From positions 18,805,915 through 18,869,914 of the forward strand of contig CAIIXF020000001.1 of NCBI GenBank assembly GCA_903813345.2: DNA of 64,000 nucleotides, in the 5' to 3' direction. Below, piece after piece: positions 46,375 through 57,166 of the stretch. Position 1 is the stretch's first letter. The number at the start of each line of letters is the position of its first letter. Made by a program: the position numbers and the translations under genes. Below the pieces are notes generated by a model. The model had not been told where the DNA came from and did not search any database. It saw only the letters and a list, made by a program, of their open reading frames with translations. Source of the DNA: Owenia fusiformis (lineage: Eukaryota; Annelida; Polychaeta; Sabellida; Oweniidae).

Positions 46375-46944
46375 CAGGGTGGTAAAAAATGGAAACCCTG
46401 CATTTTCCTTATATCTTTGTCACTTTAAAAAGTTACTCCCTGATATTTCACACATTCCTACATCGTTCAATTTCCTACCACCCTACCATATTTCATGAAC
46501 ATCAGACTGATAGTCACAATTTTACAGCAATTTGAATAACATGCTTCAGATTTGGCCATCATCGCGCTGTAGGCAAAACAGCACAGTTGTCAATGAGCCA
46601 AATGCATTCCTCAGCAGGTATGGCCTGAATGAAACAGATGATCTCACTTTTGAGGTTTGCAATTGTCCTGAGGTCATTCTCATATATTCTATCTCTACCA
46701 TATCCCCACAGGTAGGGACATTTAAGACGATGAGTAAAGGTTTCCCCACAACGCAATAGTGGCCACTGGGCATGTTGTTTAAAGTACATTGTGACTATCA
46801 ATCTGATGGTCATGAAATAAAATAGGCTGGTGGCAAATTGAATGATGTACAAAATTGTAAAATAAAATATCAGGGAGTTATTTTTTAAAATGACTAAGTT
46901 TTGAGGAAATGGTATTAGGGTTTCCATTTTTTTTGACCACCCTG
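46375..46944 (-). mobile_element. Internally deleted Tc1/mariner element
   Basis: Termini CAGGGTGGTAAAAAATGGAA and TTTTTTTTGACCACCCTG, TIRs about 75 bp, TA flanks. The minus strand still encodes the C-terminal end of a mariner-type transposase (see next entry); the DDE catalytic core is missing. Confidence 0.85.
46555..46790 (-). pseudogene. C-terminal fragment of a mariner-type transposase
   Basis: The frame reads LWGYGRDRIYENDLRTIANL then KSEI, matching the usual end of these transposases (LWGYxKDRVY..PRTIxELK..I). The upstream part is degenerate and the D,D,D/E residues upstream are gone. Confidence 0.7.
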
Positions 46945-47353
46945 TATTATATTTAATTCTATACCATGTATAGTTTCTCAGGAACCTATACAGTTTGTAA
47001 ATACTTTGAAGAATAAATACAAAATGTATATTTTAGTAAAAGTCAGTTGTTTTGATATATATATATTTTTTCTGACATATCTTCACATTGCACCAGAGAG
47101 GGTCTTTTGAAAATTTTCTAGATCCCCCTAGATTGTGCCACAGCATTCGGCGCGCTTCATGCATGCCCCATCAACGCCCAAAAGTCACCCCCTCCCTTGG
47201 CAAATCCTTTTGACACCCCTGTAATAGAGGTTCACTTGGAACAAAAATGTCTTATCTATCATTTCACTACCAAGAGGTGAATTAAGTTAATAACTTTTTA
47301 TTCTGAAATATTAGTTTTGAAGTATAACAAAAAGGGATGATTTTAATTTTTAC

Positions 47354-47440
47354 AGACGTGGACCGCCAAACATATTTCACAAAAAAGTTGAAGACTATAA
47401 CAATATGTCACAACTCAAGCACTCATGGTAGTGACATAAA
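47354..47440 (+). mobile_element. HINE-like tail remnant
   Basis: TTACAGACGTGGACCGCCAA, GACTATAACAATATGTCAC and GGTAGTGACATAA: linker and decayed 3' hairpin only. Confidence 0.6.
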
Positions 47441-47514
47441 AAGCTATTCTTTGTTAAAAACTATAGTACAATGAAGGAGCCTATGGATAAAAATATTGTC
47501 ATATAAAATATACA

Positions 47515-47650
47515 GAGGTTATTTAATGGGAGGTTTTTGATACAGGGTATATCTGAGGGAAATACAATATATCTACCCGAGGGACCGTAGTGGCCGAGGG
47601 TTGATATACTGTATTTACCGAGGGATATACCCTGTATCAAAAATCGAGCA
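47515..47650. repeat. Imperfect hairpin with CGAGGGACCGTAGTGGCCGAGGG loop
   Basis: TTTTTGATACAGGGTATATC at the left pairs with GATATACCCTGTATCAAAAA at the right. Inner arms AATACAATATATC / GATATACTGTATT also pair. The loop is two CGAGGG words around ACCGTAGTGGC. Confidence 0.85.
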
Positions 47651-47945
47651 TTTTATAACTGATTTATTCTATACTTAGTTACTTAGATTATGAGGAATAA
47701 TAGCCAAGTCGTCTGGCTCAGTATCTACTCCCTGTATTTGTGATATATCACCCGCTCACATCACATATCATATACATATTCCCGCATGTTATTTACCTAT
47801 AACGCTAAAGTATGGAATAAATTCTTATATGATACATGACGTCACAATAGCTAGAGTAATTGACTTACTGGTTTATATTAAAGTATGTATGACCGCTAAA
47901 ATCAAGAAACCCAAAAAGTTGTTTTTCTTGTCATATTAAAATCGT

Positions 47946-48482
47946 AACAAAGACCTCGATTTTATGATTTATGGCAAATATATGATCTCAAATTTTATTC
48001 TGGCCATTGCCAAAGACCCACCCTGCGTGCAGAGTCTAGTGAACTACACTCTGCCTAGTAGAGACCATACAGTTTAGTAGCCCCGCCCCCACGACAGATA
48101 CCGGTGACAGTTTGGGTAAATCACTTTTGACCTACGCGCTGACCTTCCACCAATCAGCGAACTTTAAGAAACATACGCCAAATGCGTTCTAATTAAATAT
48201 GCGCATGTCATTGGTCAATTCTGTGCTCAACGATGACGTCAGAAGGAATGACCATATAAAGAACGTTGGTCAAATTTGGCCGACGAACCCTGATTGGCGC
48301 GGTGAGTTCACAGGTTTATTTTAGCTTGAAAGAGTGAAGACGAAGCTCTCTTTTAAGAAGTGAAGTCAAACGAATGCAAAGGGTACCAAAGACCTCAATC
48401 GCAATGAGATTTCAGTCTTTTGACAATGAACAGAATAAAATTTATATTGCCCCATAAATCATAAAATCTTGGTCTTTATTCC
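47946..48482 (+). promoter_or_regulatory. Promoter-like segment inside an inverted repeat
   Basis: Arms AAAGACCTCGATTTTATGAT... (47948-48010) and ...ATCATAAAATCTTGGTCTTT (48425-48480) are inverted. Between them are CCCCGCCCCC (48082), CCAAT words (48151), TGACGTCA (CRE, 48235), CATATAAAGAA (48253) and, about 46 bases downstream, a strong donor-like GCGCGGTGAGT. This resembles a TATA promoter with a short leader exon. It could be an element's own promoter or a distal first exon of the P450 gene; no transcript evidence. Confidence 0.4.
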
Positions 48483-49194
48483 TTAGGCTAATAAAAATGT
48501 CTAGATTTCAAATGTCTCTCTCATTATTTAGAATTCCCATTTTTATCACAAACGTGTATCAGTATCATATGTTTAAGAAAATGTACATATACAAATAGTT
48601 CAGAAGACAACAGAATCATTGATTTAATTCCTCACTTAAGTTACATAAACGTTTAAAATATATTCATATAATAATGAACTTATCTTTGATTGTTTGTGGT
48701 TTGGCTAATAAAATGTGTGGCCTCTTATATTTTGATGTAACTCACCAAGTTATTTTTGAAAAAAAGGCTGAAACTCGTTAAAAAGAGGACACAGGTTTAT
48801 TGCACAAAAACTAATAAATCTGAAATAAACAAATGTCATTTATGTACAATGTGAATATATTTTTCCATATATTACAGCAGTGTGGTCATTTGATTCCTTA
48901 TTTTTAGGTTTTATTGACAAAAATAAACCATTAAAATTGGAAGAGCATTTAATTGGCCCTCCCCCATCAAAAATAGTCAAGGATGAAAATTTGTAAATAG
49001 TAATACATTGATCAACCATAGTTAGTTATGTAATTCTAACCCATTTATACCTTGAGTGAAGTACTACATGTAGTATATGATATGTTTCCTTGACCTTGAG
49101 ACTTACCCTTCACTGACCTATCAATATCTAAAGTTATGTAATTTGAACAAACTCTAAATACAGGGTGGGATAAAAATCAACACAAAAAATCAAG

Positions 49195-49312
49195 ACGTTG
49201 AATGCTAAACAACAACTGCCAAACTGATTACTAACTGCCAAATAACAAACACCAACAACCAAACATCATCCACAAATAGTTGGAGACTATAACAATATGT
49301 CACTACTCATTT
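49195..49312 (+). mobile_element. HINE-like tail remnant
   Basis: CCAAC-rich linker, CACAAATAGTTGGAGACTAT and AACAATATGTCACTAC; the hairpin's second strand is lost. Confidence 0.5.
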
Positions 49313-49934
49313 TTAAATAATGTACATAGTATAAAAATCTTTTCAGTTCATTTCAACAATTTTTCTAATAATAAAAGTGCATTTTCAAGTTTTCTTAAAG
49401 ATGGGTGCAGCAAATCAATTTATAAATGACTCATTGCTGAAAAGGTCAAGAAATCAAAAGTTTGACAACTGAGACAGGAGTTTCACTAGAATTTTTCAAA
49501 ACAGGCTAAATAAATGAAAACAACGGGCAAAATTAATGGAAATCATGAATTCAACAAGGAAAAGTTGAAAAGTTCCTAAAAACAACAGGCGATTTTGTGA
49601 AAACAACTGGTAAAAATCGCCTGTTACCTGTTGCCCTGTGAGATGACTTCACAGACATTAAAACTGACAAACTTTGTTTTCTTGAAGATAAAGAACTTGT
49701 CAAATTTTTGCTCATTCTATTTTTATCCATGTTAAAATTGTTCTATAATTTATCTGATTAGTTTACAATTTTTCATTAATTTTTTTATTAAAATTGGAGA
49801 TATGGGAGTCTAAACTCGCATCTTGGTGTACCTAAGATGCAGTGCTTGCAGTTTCTTGAACTGGAATAAGAAGATGTTGTAAATACAAACAGATATTAAT
49901 TAGATGGAGTATATGAAAAGGGCCAATATATCAT

Positions 49935-50082
49935 GCCTGAGTCACATTTGCTCTGATTCATTGACTGGCGCCAGGCCGACTGAGTATTTTGTTCAAAATT
50001 ATCTTCAGTTTTGAACAAAAAACTCAATCGGACGAGCGACAACTGATGAATCAGAGCAAATATGGCTCAGGCATTAGACACT
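49935..50082. repeat. Long imperfect hairpin
   Basis: ATGCCTGAGTCACATTTGCT at the left pairs with AGCAAATATGGCTCAGGCAT at the right, and TTTTGTTCAAAA with TTTTGAACAAAA at the centre. Stem about 65 bases with mismatches. Confidence 0.85.
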
Positions 50083-50250
50083 CACTAAAATTGGTCAAAA
50101 ACTTTTTTAATAGCAATTTCAGTTAGAGAGTGGAACATTTTCTTTTCACAAACAATTTTTGTGAGTTGAGTTGAACAACTGGCAATATCAGCTGATAATT
50201 GATCGAATTAAAGTGACAAATACACTTTGAGTGGGTTTATCACAATGATA

Positions 50251-50943
50251 AAAAGCGTAAAGGATAGGTATCGATATGGTGAACTGAATTCAACAATGTT
50301 TTTCTCTTAAACCAATTATTGAAAACACTCTGTAAAAAAACTTGGTACTTTATTTAATGTTGACTGATTGGCAACAATTTATTGCAAAAATTATTTATAA
50401 ATATTTTATATAACTGTTCTTGTTAACATTTTTTATTTTTTGTTCCCTTCTAGCAATTCTTGAGAATGAAACAAAATGTCTTTCAAAACCTTGTTGGAAC
50501 AAAATAGCATATACAACATTTTTTTAGACCTCTCAATATTACAGTTATACAAAGGAAATTTTGGTTGATTTTACAAAATGTATGCAAACAAAACCCCCGA
50601 AAATAGATAAAAATTAAGATAAACATTTTATTTCACAAACAAGATACTTTTTTAAAATCAACCAAACTTTCCTTTGTACAATTACAATATTGAGAGACCT
50701 AAACACATTGTGTTTATGTTGTTTTGTTCCAATGAGATTCGGATAGATGTTTCATTTCATTCTGAACATATGATACCAAGAACAAAAGAAGTGTCAGATG
50801 TGTTTTCCAAAACAATATAGAGAAAAGGATATATATACGTTTCAAATTATAATGTTACCATCCAATAGATGACCATTAAATTGACGATGTGTAAAATGTT
50901 CACAAAAGTTCACCATATCGATACCACTCCTTTGGTCTTTTAA
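50251..50943. mobile_element. ~690-bp foldback element
   Basis: GGTATCGATATGGTGAAC at 50268 and its complement at about 50905-50924. Inner pairs include AGACCTCTCAATATTACAGT against the complement near 50690, and AAAGGAAATTTTGGTTGATT against AATCAACCAAACTTTCCTTT. Centre near 50605. No clear target duplication and no ORF. Confidence 0.75.
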
Positions 50944-50987
50944 ATATTTGTTTTTTTTAATTTTTGCTACTTCTAGAATAACATACC

Positions 50988-51065
50988 AATAACCTCATTT
51001 CATGCATCTTCGCACACTCGGTCTTTACTGCTTTCACTATCTTACCAGCTGAAATGAGGTTATTA
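50988..51065. repeat. Short hairpin, AATAACCTCATTTCA arms
   Basis: AATAACCTCATTTCATG pairs with GCTGAAATGAGGTTATT; loop contains ACACTCGGTC. Confidence 0.7.
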
Positions 51066-52594
51066 GTATTATCACCACCTACTGTATAACATGAAATATT
51101 GCTGTGGATATAAAGTTGCCGATTGCCGAATGTAAAACAGAAACGGCAACATAAAATTCGGAAATATAATTTAGTAATTGAAGATCGATCTTAGTGGGCG
51201 ATAATATGGTAGTTGTCTAACGTGTGTCAACTTACCGTAATAGGGTAATTTTCTAACCAGTATCAACTTACTATACTTTAACAAAAATCATAAATAAAAT
51301 ACGATAAAATCGAAGCTTTATTCCTCAGCATTACAATTACAATAAAAAGTTAATAATAAAAATGTTGCAGTTAAAATGCATGCAGTAAATTCTACAAAAT
51401 ATTAAAAGGATTGTCATGTTAAAAAGTTAAAATGTCAGAAGATATAATTGTATCCAAGTGCTTTGGAAATCCCAGTATTGAAAGTTTTTAATCCCGATAT
51501 TAAAAGTTTTTAATCCTGGTATTAATTGTCCTGAGTCTATCGAATGCGGGTATTATGTGAATAAATCACTCAAATTGTCACTCATAATGTCAGGATGTCA
51601 GGTTTTCTGAGTCAGTCAAATGAAGGTGATTAAAATTCAGTTGTAAATCAAAATTATATTCGGGGTGTTAACCATCAATATTTTATTTGGCTTTACATTT
51701 AGGGGTGTCAGGTAGGCAAACTTTTATTCGGCAATAACAATTTTAATCCAATTCGGAAAATAAAGCACCCGGATTTAATACATGTTATACAGTATTTAAA
51801 ACTAAGTATAAACTCATAAAATATAAGCCTTTTAAACTAGAACTAAATACCCCAAGAACATGCAGGCCTCACAAGATGTTGATAATGTTAATTCATTTCC
51901 TAAACTGTTACATATGAAAGTAAATGACAACCTGAAGATATGTCCCTAATACTTCTCTTTACACATACAATAATGTCAGATTCTGGAATTTTCAGGTATG
52001 TCATACATGAATCATCATTATTAGGAGTGTGACAGAATCCCAAATCATGATGGCCATGATGCAATAATGCTTATTATTACCACCTTGCCGGGCCAGTTCT
52101 AGGGGTTTTAGTGCTAGTTTAGAAGGCATTCATTTTACTATATCTACCTGAGCAATATGTGATGCCTTCGACCCTCGGTCCAATATTTCACTATATTGCC
52201 CTTCGAAATGACGTTATTGTACTAATACATTTCTTAAAAATGATTTGCATCATCTGTGAGGACAGTCACATATTACCTATCAATAACTAAACAAACCCCA
52301 AATGACATAATATTTTGATTATTCTCTGAGTGGATGGATGATATTTTTTTGGCTCACCCTGTAATGTCTAGTTTCTTCTCCAATGCCTACATGTGTGAAG
52401 TATATTGACCGATGCTGGGAATATAATTTTCAAAGGTTCTACAGCAACTCTAAGATGATTGGATACAACAGAGTTAGTACCATGGTAATTTACCAATCAC
52501 AGTCATTCAAATTGAAAGTGGCATTCTTTATGAGTTTAAAGATGTACATGTATTCTGTATTATTCAATAAACCTTGAGACAACATTCAAGTGAA

Positions 52595-53134
52595 ATGATA
52601 TGGGAAGTTGCTGCAATTCTTCTAGGATTTATTTTTCTCAAATATATTTGGGACCATAGAATAGGAAGGAGGAGATGTAAAATTGCAGGACCACGTGGGC
52701 TTCCTCTAATAGGGAATGCACTGGAATTTATGCAAATATTCCCATTTGATCAATTTACATTTTGGAGACAGAAATATGGAGACATTTTTAAAATTCAATT
52801 ATTGAATAAAGATATAGTGATACTAAATGGAGATGCGGTCTATGATGCCTTAGTGGGTCAATCTGATGACTTTTCTGGGAGGCCTGATATACCACGATTG
52901 CAGTTGTTTAACGATTGTGAGGACATCGCCACAAGAAATCCCGATAATAAATGGAAAGACTACAGAAAAATATGTCATCAAGGATTGAGACAGTTTGGAA
53001 AAGGGGTTGCACATATAGAAAAAATAACAATGCATGAGATAGAGGATTGTATAGCTAAATTTGAGGCGCAGAATGGCGCTTTTAATCCCAACATTGATAT
53101 ATACAGATCGGTTACAAATATCTTAATGATTATG
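52595..53134 (+). CDS. P450 exon 1
   Basis: 540 nt, 180 codons: anchor, proline hinge, B-C region, WxxxR, through SVTNILMIM; donor gtaaga. Confidence 0.9.
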
Positions 53135-53861
53135 GTAAGATCATATTGAGAAATAATACACAGATATTTTTCTGAGAAAATACTGTTTCAGAAATCTGAA
53201 AGTTAAGACAATGCCTGAATTTTTAACAATTTATTTTTACAGATTCTGGGTGAAAAGTTGGACAGCTCAGACCCTTTGATTGATAAGCTGGCGCAATGTC
53301 AGGAAACACTAGACCAAGCATTTGGACCAAAATATCTCTCACTGGATATCATTCCATGGATACGATACATCCCCGGTGTGAAAACTTTCTCAGGATTCAA
53401 GGACTCAGTTGCATCAGTCCACAAAGTGTTCAGTGATATCATCAAAGAAAGGAAGGTATGGGTTGGCACCAGGGGATTTGAGGGGCTTCAGTGAACACTT
53501 ATTAACCCCCCCCCCCCCCATAATATTAAAAAATTTGTGACAAATATGAAAAACATTTCTGGGAGCAGAAATCTTAAATTCTCAGCAAACCCCTTAAATT
53601 TTCAAAATTATTCTTATTTGTTCTCAGCAAAACTAATCAATCGTTAAGAATGTTAGTTCGTAAAACAGGCAAACACTGTTTAAAAATTGAAAAACTAATA
53701 AATATATGAATATGTTACTTAGATGCAGTTGCTAGATGGACAAGATAAGGCTGAGGGAATATTAGACATGCTGCTTGCTACACAGGAGGAGAGGAAGGGA
53801 ACTGACAAAAACATATCAGACAAAACAATGAATGGTCTCATTCAAGATATGGTTATCCCAG
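52595..53861 (+). CDS. CYP2-clan microsomal cytochrome P450, N-terminal 297 residues
   Basis: Exons 52595-53134, 53243-53455 and 53723-53861, GT-AG borders, phases 0, 0 and 1. A membrane anchor (residues about 2-19, VAAILLGFIFL) precedes a basic stop and the proline hinge GPRGLPLIGN (32-41). C-helix WKDYR (120-124) is the WxxxR haem-propionate motif. ALVGQSDDFSGRPDIP and IIPWIRYIPGVK are typical of the CYP1/CYP17-like part of the CYP2 clan. The third exon ends in MVIPG, just before the I-helix (A/G)GxxTT motif. The I helix, ExxR and FxxGxRxC parts were not found downstream; a block of repeats follows immediately. Met at 52595 is chosen: it is the first ATG and gives a normal anchor. Monooxygenase of the ER; substrate unknown. 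Confidence 0.9.
53243..53455 (+). CDS. P450 exon 2
   Basis: 213 nt, 71 codons in phase 0: ILGEKLDSSDPLIDKLAQCQ to FSDIIKERK, the F-G region; acceptor tttttacag, donor gtatgg. A poly-C run lies 51 bases after it. Confidence 0.9.
53723..53861 (+). CDS. P450 exon 3
   Basis: 139 nt, 46 codons plus one base: QDKAEGILDMLLATQEERKG to LIQDMVIP; donor gtaagg. Confidence 0.88.
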
Positions 53862-54097
53862 GTAAGGCAACTAAAGAATAATATTGATTCGAACATGACT
53901 GTATTTATGCCTTCTATAAACTGTGAACAAAGTCAATGCTTCAGCTGGGTTACATTCGAGATTAATTCCCCTGCTCTGTACTAAATGTTTTGTTCAGTGC
54001 ACTCATCCCCCTCTCATCTGCAAAATGGCAGGGAGAAATAGTCCAGAGCCAAAATTTTCTATCGGAGCATTTGTAAACCGTAATCTCAATAATTTCA

Positions 54098-55320
54098 ATA
54101 ACCAGAACAACGGCAACGCCAAGGCGTAGCGAATCCCATCGAACAGCTATGGATGGCATTTTTATTTTTACAAACAAAGTATATAGCAAAAATGGCCACC
54201 GTCTACCAAAAGTGTCATTAGACCATTTGCCATACTTATAGTATTCACATACCAAATATGAACAAAATCGCTCCACTACTTTTCGAGTTATAGTAAAATG
54301 CGTTAAAATGGCGGCCATTTTTCAAAATGGCCGCCTTCTACCAAAAGTGTCATTAGACAGTAGTGTGCCATGCTTACAGTATTCACATACCAAATATGAA
54401 CAAAATCGCTTCACTACTTTTCGAATTATTATAAAATACATTAAAATGGCGGCCATTTTTCAAAAATTTTTTCAAAATGGCCACCTTCTACTAAAAGTGT
54501 CATAGGATAGTGTGTCATGATTTTAGTATTCACATACCAAATATGAACAAAATCGCTCCACTACTTTTCGAGTTATAGCGAAATACGTTAAAATGGCGGC
54601 CATTTTGAAAAATGGCGGCCATTTTGAAAAATGGCCGCCTTCTACCAAAAGTGTCATTAGACAATGTGCCATCCTTATAGTATTCACATACCAAATATGA
54701 ACAAAATCGCTTCACTACTTTTCGAGTTATAGTAAAATAGGTTTAAATGGCGGCCATTTTTCAAAATGGCGGCCATTTTTTAAAATGGCCACCTTCTACC
54801 AAAAGTGTCTTTAGACAGTGTGCAATGTTTATAGTATTCACATACCAAATATGAACAAAATCGCTCCACTACTTTTCGAGTTACAGCAAAAATCGTAAAA
54901 TAACGCGTAAAGGCCGCCATATTTCAAGATGGCTGCCATGTACTCCTTTAATATCTACATTTCTAGCTTTATTAATGTCCTATATAATTTTTTTACATCT
55001 AAAACATATTGCTATTACAGTTTTACATATTGCACCTAAATTACTGTAAATTCGGCACTAAAATGGCCGCCATTTTGAAATGAGCGGCCATTTTGAAAAT
55101 CGGCTTTCGAGCAGAACTTCTACCCCCAAAGGGTATATGTGTACAAAATATTAACAAAATCGGGCCAACGGTATTTGAGTTATTGCCCGGACGGACGGAC
55201 GGACGGATGTACGTACGGACGGACGGACGGACGTACGTACGGACGGACGGACGGACGTACGTACGGACGGACGGAGGCGTTCCCTATATCCCTCCGAACT
55301 TCGTTCGATGGGATAATTAT
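54098..55320 (+). mobile_element. HINE/pearl-like element, ATGGCGGCC family, copy B
   Basis: Same 5' end, core units (five to six), non-repeated part, tetranucleotide run (55186-55275, GGAC mixed with GTAC) and end GTTCGATGGGATAATTAT as the copy at 33795. Inserted 236 bases past P450 exon 3. Frames rich in GRTDGRTD or VRPSVRPS come from the tetranucleotide. Confidence 0.8.
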
Positions 55321-55489
55321 CAATGTAGTAGATATGCGTGAAACCAATAAAATAGGCCCAAATGTCAATAAAAAACTTAAGCCAAACAGCTGAACGCTTT
55401 ACCGGAAGTAGAAATGAAAAAGTGGAAATGAACATCGAAATTGATGATTTTGCAATATTCTGGTGAGTTTTCATGTTCGAATCGTAATA

Positions 55490-55630
55490 TAGAACTCAGA
55501 GCAGGGCTACTAGTTTCGAATACACCCCTTAGGTCTTTTGAACCCCTCACTCCCTTCGATCGTTCGGGGAAAACGTTTGTGCCTTAGACCTGCGGGTGTA
55601 TTCGGAACTAGTAGCCCTGCTCTTCGGTCT
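55490..55630. repeat. Imperfect hairpin, AGAGCAGGGCTACTAG arms
   Basis: AGAGCAGGGCTACTAGTTTC pairs with GGAACTAGTAGCCCTGCTCT, CGAATACACCC with GGGTGTATTCG, and TTAGGTC with GACCTGCG-type bases. Central GATCGTTCGGGG loop. Confidence 0.8.
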
Positions 55631-55820
55631 ATATTTCTTAATTAATTTCCTCAAATCACTGAACTATCTTTTCACTAAACTGTATTTTCCGAGCTTTCTG
55701 TAACTCCTGCTAACTTTGTCAAGTTAAGATACTACTACAGTAAAACTTTAAATGTTTAAAAAATAAGCAATTAAATGACTATATTGCAACAGTATATGAA
55801 ACAAGGCACAGGCGTGAACA

Positions 55821-57166
55821 ATATCGTACCTAAAACACAGCATTGTGGTCTTGTTGACCAAGAAAGCAAGATGGCCGCAGAAAAGTTAATCAGCTCTAGA
55901 ACTTATCACTGTGTAACATTTGAACGGTTTGGCTGGAAACCTGTAGACAAGTCTTGAAAGTGAAGATTTTAGGACGGAAAATCCAAAATGGCCACCTTAA
56001 AATTTACCCAGAATGCCCAAAAACCAATCAGTTCTTGACGTTGATATGTAGAAACATCCCTGAAAATTTCAGATGAATCCCTCAAATGGTTTGGCTGAAA
56101 ATCTGTAGACAAGTCTTGAAAGTGAAGATTTTAGGAATGAAAATCCAAAATGGCCACCTTAAAATTTAACCAGAATGCCCAAAAACTAATCAGTTCTTGA
56201 CGTTGATATGTAGAAACATCCCTGAAAATTTCAGATGAATCCCTCCAAAGGTTTGGCTGGAAACCTGTAGACAAGTCTTGAAAGTAAAGATTTTAGGACG
56301 GAAAATCCAAAATGGCCACCTTAAAATTTACCCAGAATGCCCAAAAACTAATCAGTTCTTGACGTTGATATGTAGAAACATCCCTGAAAATTTCAGATGA
56401 ATCCCTCAAATGGTTTGGCTGAAAACCTGTAGACTAGTCTTGAAAGTGAAGATTTTAGGACGGAAAATCCAAAATGGCCACCTTAAAATTTACCCAGAAT
56501 GGCCAAAAACTAATCAGTTCTTGAGGTTGATATGTAGAAACATCCCTGAAAATTTCAGATGAATCCCTCAAATGGTTTGGCTGGAAACCTGTAGACAAGT
56601 CTTGAAAGTGAAGATTTTAGGACGGAAAATCCAAAAAGGCCACCTTAAGATTTACCCAGAATGCCCAAAAACTAATCAGTTCTTGACGTTGATATGTAGA
56701 AACATCCCTGAAAATTTCAGATGAATCCCTTAAATGGTTTGGCTGGAAACCTGTAGGCAAGTCTTAAAAGTGAAGATTTTAGGACGGAAAATCCAAAATG
56801 GCCACCTTAAGATTTACCCAGAATGCCCAAAAACTAATCAGTTCTTGACGTTGATATGTAGAAACATCCCTGAAAATTTCAGATGAATCCCTCAAATGGT
56901 TTGGCTGGAAACCTGTAGACAAGTCTTGAAAGTGAAGATTTTAGGACGGAAAATCCAAAACAGCCACCTTAAGATTTACCCAGAATGCCCAAAAACTAAT
57001 CAGTTCTTGACGTTGATATGTAGAAACATCCCTGAAAATTTCAGATGAATCTCTCAAATGGTTTGGCTGGAAACCTGTAGACAAGCTGAAAAGTGAGACG
57101 CCGCCCGCCGCCCGCCCGGCCGCCAAGCTGACTACAATATCGTACCTTTTGTTAGGTACGATAAAA
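55821..57166 (+). mobile_element. HINE-like element, family ATCGTACC
   Basis: 5' tag ATATCGTACCTAAAACAC, a core array of seven ~163-bp units (GGTTTGGCTGGAAACCTGTA, GGACGGAAAATCCAAAATGG, AAAACTAATCAGTTCTTGAC), GC-rich linker GACGCCGCCCGCCGCCCGCC, then tail AATATCGTACCTTTTGTTAGGTACGATA forming a hairpin. The architecture is identical to the GTCACCACC family but the terminal motif is different; the core is shared with 39240-40495. Confidence 0.8.

Noticed and set aside
52574-52594. Earlier start for the P450 at a TTG codon
   Set aside because: Not an animal start codon; the ATG at 52595 gives a normal membrane anchor.
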